Shown here: in pieces, positions 16,911-18,781 of the stretch | Position numbering within the stretch: the stretch's first letter is position 1 | How the letters are laid out: every line of letters begins with the position of its first letter | From: Bacteroidota bacterium | Lineage (GTDB): Bacteria; Bacteroidota; Bacteroidia; Flavobacteriales_D; Crocinitomicaceae | DNA length: 18,781 bases | NCBI GenBank assembly: GCA_016866415.1 | Contig: VGML01000018.1 | Span: 1-18,781 of the forward strand | Direction: 5' to 3' | Program-made: the position numbers and the translations under genes | The notes under the pieces: generated by a model | What the model saw: the letters and a program-made list of their open reading frames with translations, nothing else | What the model was told of the DNA's origin: nothing | The model's database searches: none

Positions 16911-17082
16911 CGGAGAGAGGGATTTGCCTCGCAGGTCTCCGTTTCAATTCGGCACGAACCTGAGGGTTCTCATCCACTCCTCCTTCACTTTGTTGCGGAG
17001 AGAGAGGGATTTGCTTCGCAGGTCTCCGTTTCACTTCGGCACGAACCTGAGGGTTCTCATCCACTCCTCCTTCACTTTGTTG
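16911..17082 (-). repeat. Two tandem tRNA-Ser 'tail' repeats (85 and 87 bp)
   Basis: Unit 2 (16996-17082) lies next to the tRNA and unit 1 (16911-16995) beyond it. They differ by two base changes and a GA loss in the GAGAGAG run. On the tRNA strand each unit ends in AATCCCTCTCTCTCCG (14 nt kept in unit 1), the exact 3' terminal 16 nt of tRNA-Ser. The spacer includes the self-complementary GAACC-CTCA-GGTTC and a CGGAGA that can pair with the tail's TCTCCG. A perfect Shine-Dalgarno (AAGGAGG) sits 5 nt before an ATG in each unit. The layout resembles the E. coli tyrT distal repeats. This fills the 286-bp gap 16797-17082; 16819-16910 shows nothing else. Confidence 0.9.
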
Positions 17083-17170
17083 CGGAGAGAGAGGGATTCG
17101 AACCCTCGATAAGCTTTTGACCTATACACACTTTCCAGGCGTGCTCCTTCAACCACTCGGACACCTCTCC
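17083..17170 (-). tRNA. tRNA-Ser (anticodon GGA)
   Basis: 88 nt reading from 17170 down to 17083. The acceptor GGAGAGG pairs with TCTCTCC (one G-U) and discriminator G follows. The anticodon stem CACGC/GTGTG closes loop CTGGAAA with anticodon GGA. There is a long class II variable arm (TATAGGTCAAAAGCTTAT) and a T arm GAGGG-TTCGAAT-CCCTC. CCA is not encoded (the next bases are CAACA). A TAnnTTTG box lies 8 nt upstream. The tRNA 3' end is repeated in the downstream tandem units. Confidence 0.95.
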
Positions 17171-17178
17171 GTAAGCCG

Positions 17179-17186
17179 CAAAATTA
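17179..17186 (-). promoter_or_regulatory. Promoter box of tRNA-Ser
   Basis: TAATTTTG on the minus strand is an exact TAnnTTTG match, 8 nt before the tRNA 5' end. It falls in the 30-bp gap after the protease gene, so the tRNA and its tail repeats likely have their own transcript. Confidence 0.5.
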
Positions 17187-17200
17187 CAATTATTTTCCTT

Positions 17201-18781
17201 CTATTGTTTAATTAGTTTTTTGGTGAACTCATGATTCGTTCCGATAACCTTCACGTAGTAAGAGCCATTGGCCAAAATACTTGTGTTGAAATTGTAAATC
17301 GAAGTCGAATTGTTCGTTACTTGTTTTGATATTACTCGTCCAGTCACATCCAATAGTTGAATTTCATTTGTCAAACCATTCATAGAAGTAATGTCAACAT
17401 TGAATTCGTTATTCATTGGATTTGGATATACAAGGATATTTTCAGCAGTTAAATCATCTATTCCTGTAGTACTGCTTGGAGCAATATTTACAGTATAGTC
17501 CTCTGTTTCACCATATGTAGCAACAGCGCAAGGATCAATTGCCCCGTCTACAGAATATGATATTCTTACTCGCATACGAACCGAACCTGTAGTTGCTGTT
17601 GTTGGAACCGTAAACGTAAACTGATTACTCCAACCTGCAGCAACTAACACATAACCCACTCTTTCAGCAGTAGAAAACGTAAAATCGTTATTGTAATCGA
17701 TCCATACAGCAATCTCGTCGTTTGCATAGGCCTGACCAATATTCGAACCAACAGCTGGAGTAACCGTTATAGTATACTGAGAACCTTTTGTTAGTGATGT
17801 CGAGGAATTCAAATATGCCGCATACCCTCCAGTAGTGCAGGCAGTGGTATTATTGATTGTACTCAACGTAACATTTTGAATATACTCGTCACATGCATTT
17901 GAAATAGAAGGAGTACAAGGGCCTGTTGCAGCAGCAACGATGATGTAGTTTGTTTTAACTTCAGCATCTGAACCCTGAGCGTTTGTTGCAGTTAAGGTAA
18001 CTGAATATTGCCCAACTGTATTAAAAGTTATTTGTGGATTTTGTGATGTTGCAGTTGTCCCTCCAGCATATGCCCAGCCTGTAGTTGGTGAAATCGACCA
18101 TGCCCAAGAGGTAGGGACTCCTGTAGATTGGTCCGTAAAGGAAACAGTTGTCCCTGGTGTAACATTCGTTTGGTTCGCAACAAAATTGGCAACTGGCGCA
18201 ACTGGTGTAGTAGGTGTACAAGGATTACTAGAACCTGCCAAAACAAGAACACCAGAATTATTAGGATCCAACCAAGGTTTTAATTGTCGATTTGTAGCTG
18301 TACCGTTTGACGTCCAATGGTATGACATTTTTCCGTAAAAATCTGGAGAAGTTTGCGCATTGCAATAAGAACTTCCACCTGTCAATGTACCAAAAATATA
18401 ACCTTGGCTATTATTAAAGATTGGAGATCCAGATGATCCTCCTTCTGTTACGCCATATCCATTTGAGTTCGAAGTCCAAGATAATCTCCAGTGTGATTGC
18501 AGTCCATTTCCATTCCACCCTGCAGAAACTGTGCTTCCAGAAAAAGTTGATATTTTCTTAATATCTCCTGCAGGATGGTGTATTCCTGTACCTCCTGAAG
18601 TGGCAGTGTTGTTTGCATTCCAACCATTCCAATAAGCATTAAAGTTTGTTGATTTTAAAGTTGTTACAATTGTTGACTCATTTGATGCGGACCCCAATTT
18701 AACAAGAAGAAAGTCAGAACCACTATCTCCACCACCATCTCCTGAATCCGCAATTTTAATGCACCCTGTAATAAAGTAATC
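17201..18781 (-). CDS. Secreted trypsin-like protease with PKD, GEVED and T9SS domains (C-terminal part)
   Basis: The frame is open from the window edge (DYFITGCIKI) to a stop at 17201, 526 residues; the N-terminus with signal, propeptide and catalytic His lies beyond base 18781. DSGSDFLLVKL carries the likely catalytic Asp. GIHHPAGDIKKIS and GVTEGGSSGSPIF, with the nucleophile Ser, are the pattern of lysyl-endopeptidase-like S1 proteases. Then come a PKD domain (PVANFVANQTNV ... FTDQSTG ... VTLTATNAQG), a GEVED domain (VWIDYNNDFTFS ... YGETEDYTV) and a type A T9SS sorting tail (ILVYPNPMNNEFNV ... GSYYVKVIG ... KKLIKQ). The protein is exported by T9SS with tail removal and acts outside the cell, probably cleaving proteins. 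It ends 30 bp before the tRNA on the same strand. Confidence 0.9.
   Translation of the reverse strand, partial: DYFITGCIKIADSGDGGGDSGSDFLLVKLGSASNESTIVTTLKSTNFNAYWNGWNANNTATSGGTGIHHPAGDIKKISTFSGSTVSAGWNGNGLQSHWRLSWTSNSNGYGVTEGGSSGSPIFNNSQGYIFGTLTGGSSYCNAQTSPDFYGKMSYHWTSNGTATNRQLKPWLDPNNSGVLVLAGSSNPCTPTTPVAPVANFVANQTNVTPGTTVSFTDQSTGVPTSWAWSISPTTGWAYAGGTTATSQNPQITFNTVGQYSVTLTATNAQGSDAEVKTNYIIVAAATGPCTPSISNACDEYIQNVTLSTINNTTACTTGGYAAYLNSSTSLTKGSQYTITVTPAVGSNIGQAYANDEIAVWIDYNNDFTFSTAERVGYVLVAAGWSNQFTFTVPTTATTGSVRMRVRISYSVDGAIDPCAVATYGETEDYTVNIAPSSTTGIDDLTAENILVYPNPMNNEFNVDITSMNGLTNEIQLLDVTGRVISKQVTNNSTSIYNFNTSILANGSYYVKVIGTNHEFTKKLIKQ

Noticed and set aside
16911..17082. CRISPR-like array
   Set aside because: Only two units of 85-87 bp without unique spacers, no cas genes, and the repeat contains a tRNA 3' end.
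16896..17120. Plus-strand ORFs across the tRNA and repeats
   Set aside because: They run antisense through tRNA-Ser and its tail repeats, and their repeated peptide simply reflects the DNA repeat.
16911..17170. att sites of an integrated element at tRNA-Ser
   Set aside because: The tail copies are only 85-87 bp apart with no integrase or cargo between them; at most it is a remnant of repeated recombination.

Overview
The window looks like a chromosomal segment of an AT-rich Bacteroidota, most likely Flavobacteriales (Fluviicola/Crocinitomicaceae-like; this placement is inference). The pointers are type IX secretion (T9SS) C-terminal tails on secreted proteins, SprB, MbnP and YHYH domains, a PafA-type phosphatase, a DUF4139 protein with a carboxypeptidase-like insert, promoters of the TAnnTTTG type, and a tRNA without an encoded CCA.

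Layout. 1-2.9 kb: remains of an envelope/secreted-protein locus. A DUF4139 gene (minus) and an MbnP gene (plus) meet head to head and both lack their 5' ends. The MbnP fragment then runs into the 3' part of a YHYH-domain gene that also carries a 1-nt frameshift. 2.9-4.5 kb: a MerR/B12-binding regulator with the hallmark residues of CarH photoreceptors, divergent from the GTPase gene engB. 4.5-6.9 kb: a frameshifted TraB/GumN-like gene and a secreted SprB-repeat gene cut by an in-frame stop. 7-9.8 kb: a PafA-type alkaline phosphatase and a class III aminotransferase, almost certainly co-transcribed. 9.8-12.3 kb (minus): a LysE-family exporter followed by a secreted protein made of about 19 MORN-variant repeats. 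12.35-12.7 kb: a small conserved-looking acidic protein with a terminator hairpin. 12.9-16.8 kb (minus): an AAA/DUF4143 protein with degraded Walker motifs and, with zero spacing, an AddB-like PD-(D/E)XK nuclease. 16.9-17.17 kb: tRNA-Ser(GGA) followed on its own strand by two near-identical units of 85-87 bp, each ending in a copy of the tRNA's 3' end. 17.2-18.8 kb: the C-terminal part of a large secreted trypsin-like protease with PKD, GEVED and T9SS tail domains.

Three things stand out. (1) The tRNA-Ser 'tail repeats' copy the architecture of the E. coli tyrT/rtT locus in an unrelated phylum; each unit also carries a perfect Shine-Dalgarno-ATG mini-ORF. (2) Four genes (engB, traB-like, pafA-like, lysE-like) have an exact TAnnTTTG box ending only 4-5 nt before the ATG, which predicts leaderless or nearly leaderless mRNAs. 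(3) All clear gene lesions (two junctions, two 1-nt frameshifts, one nonsense codon) lie in the left 6.6 kb, so that part is either decaying or carries assembly/sequencing errors; raw reads would decide.

I found no CRISPR array, insertion sequence, phage module or recognisable defence island.
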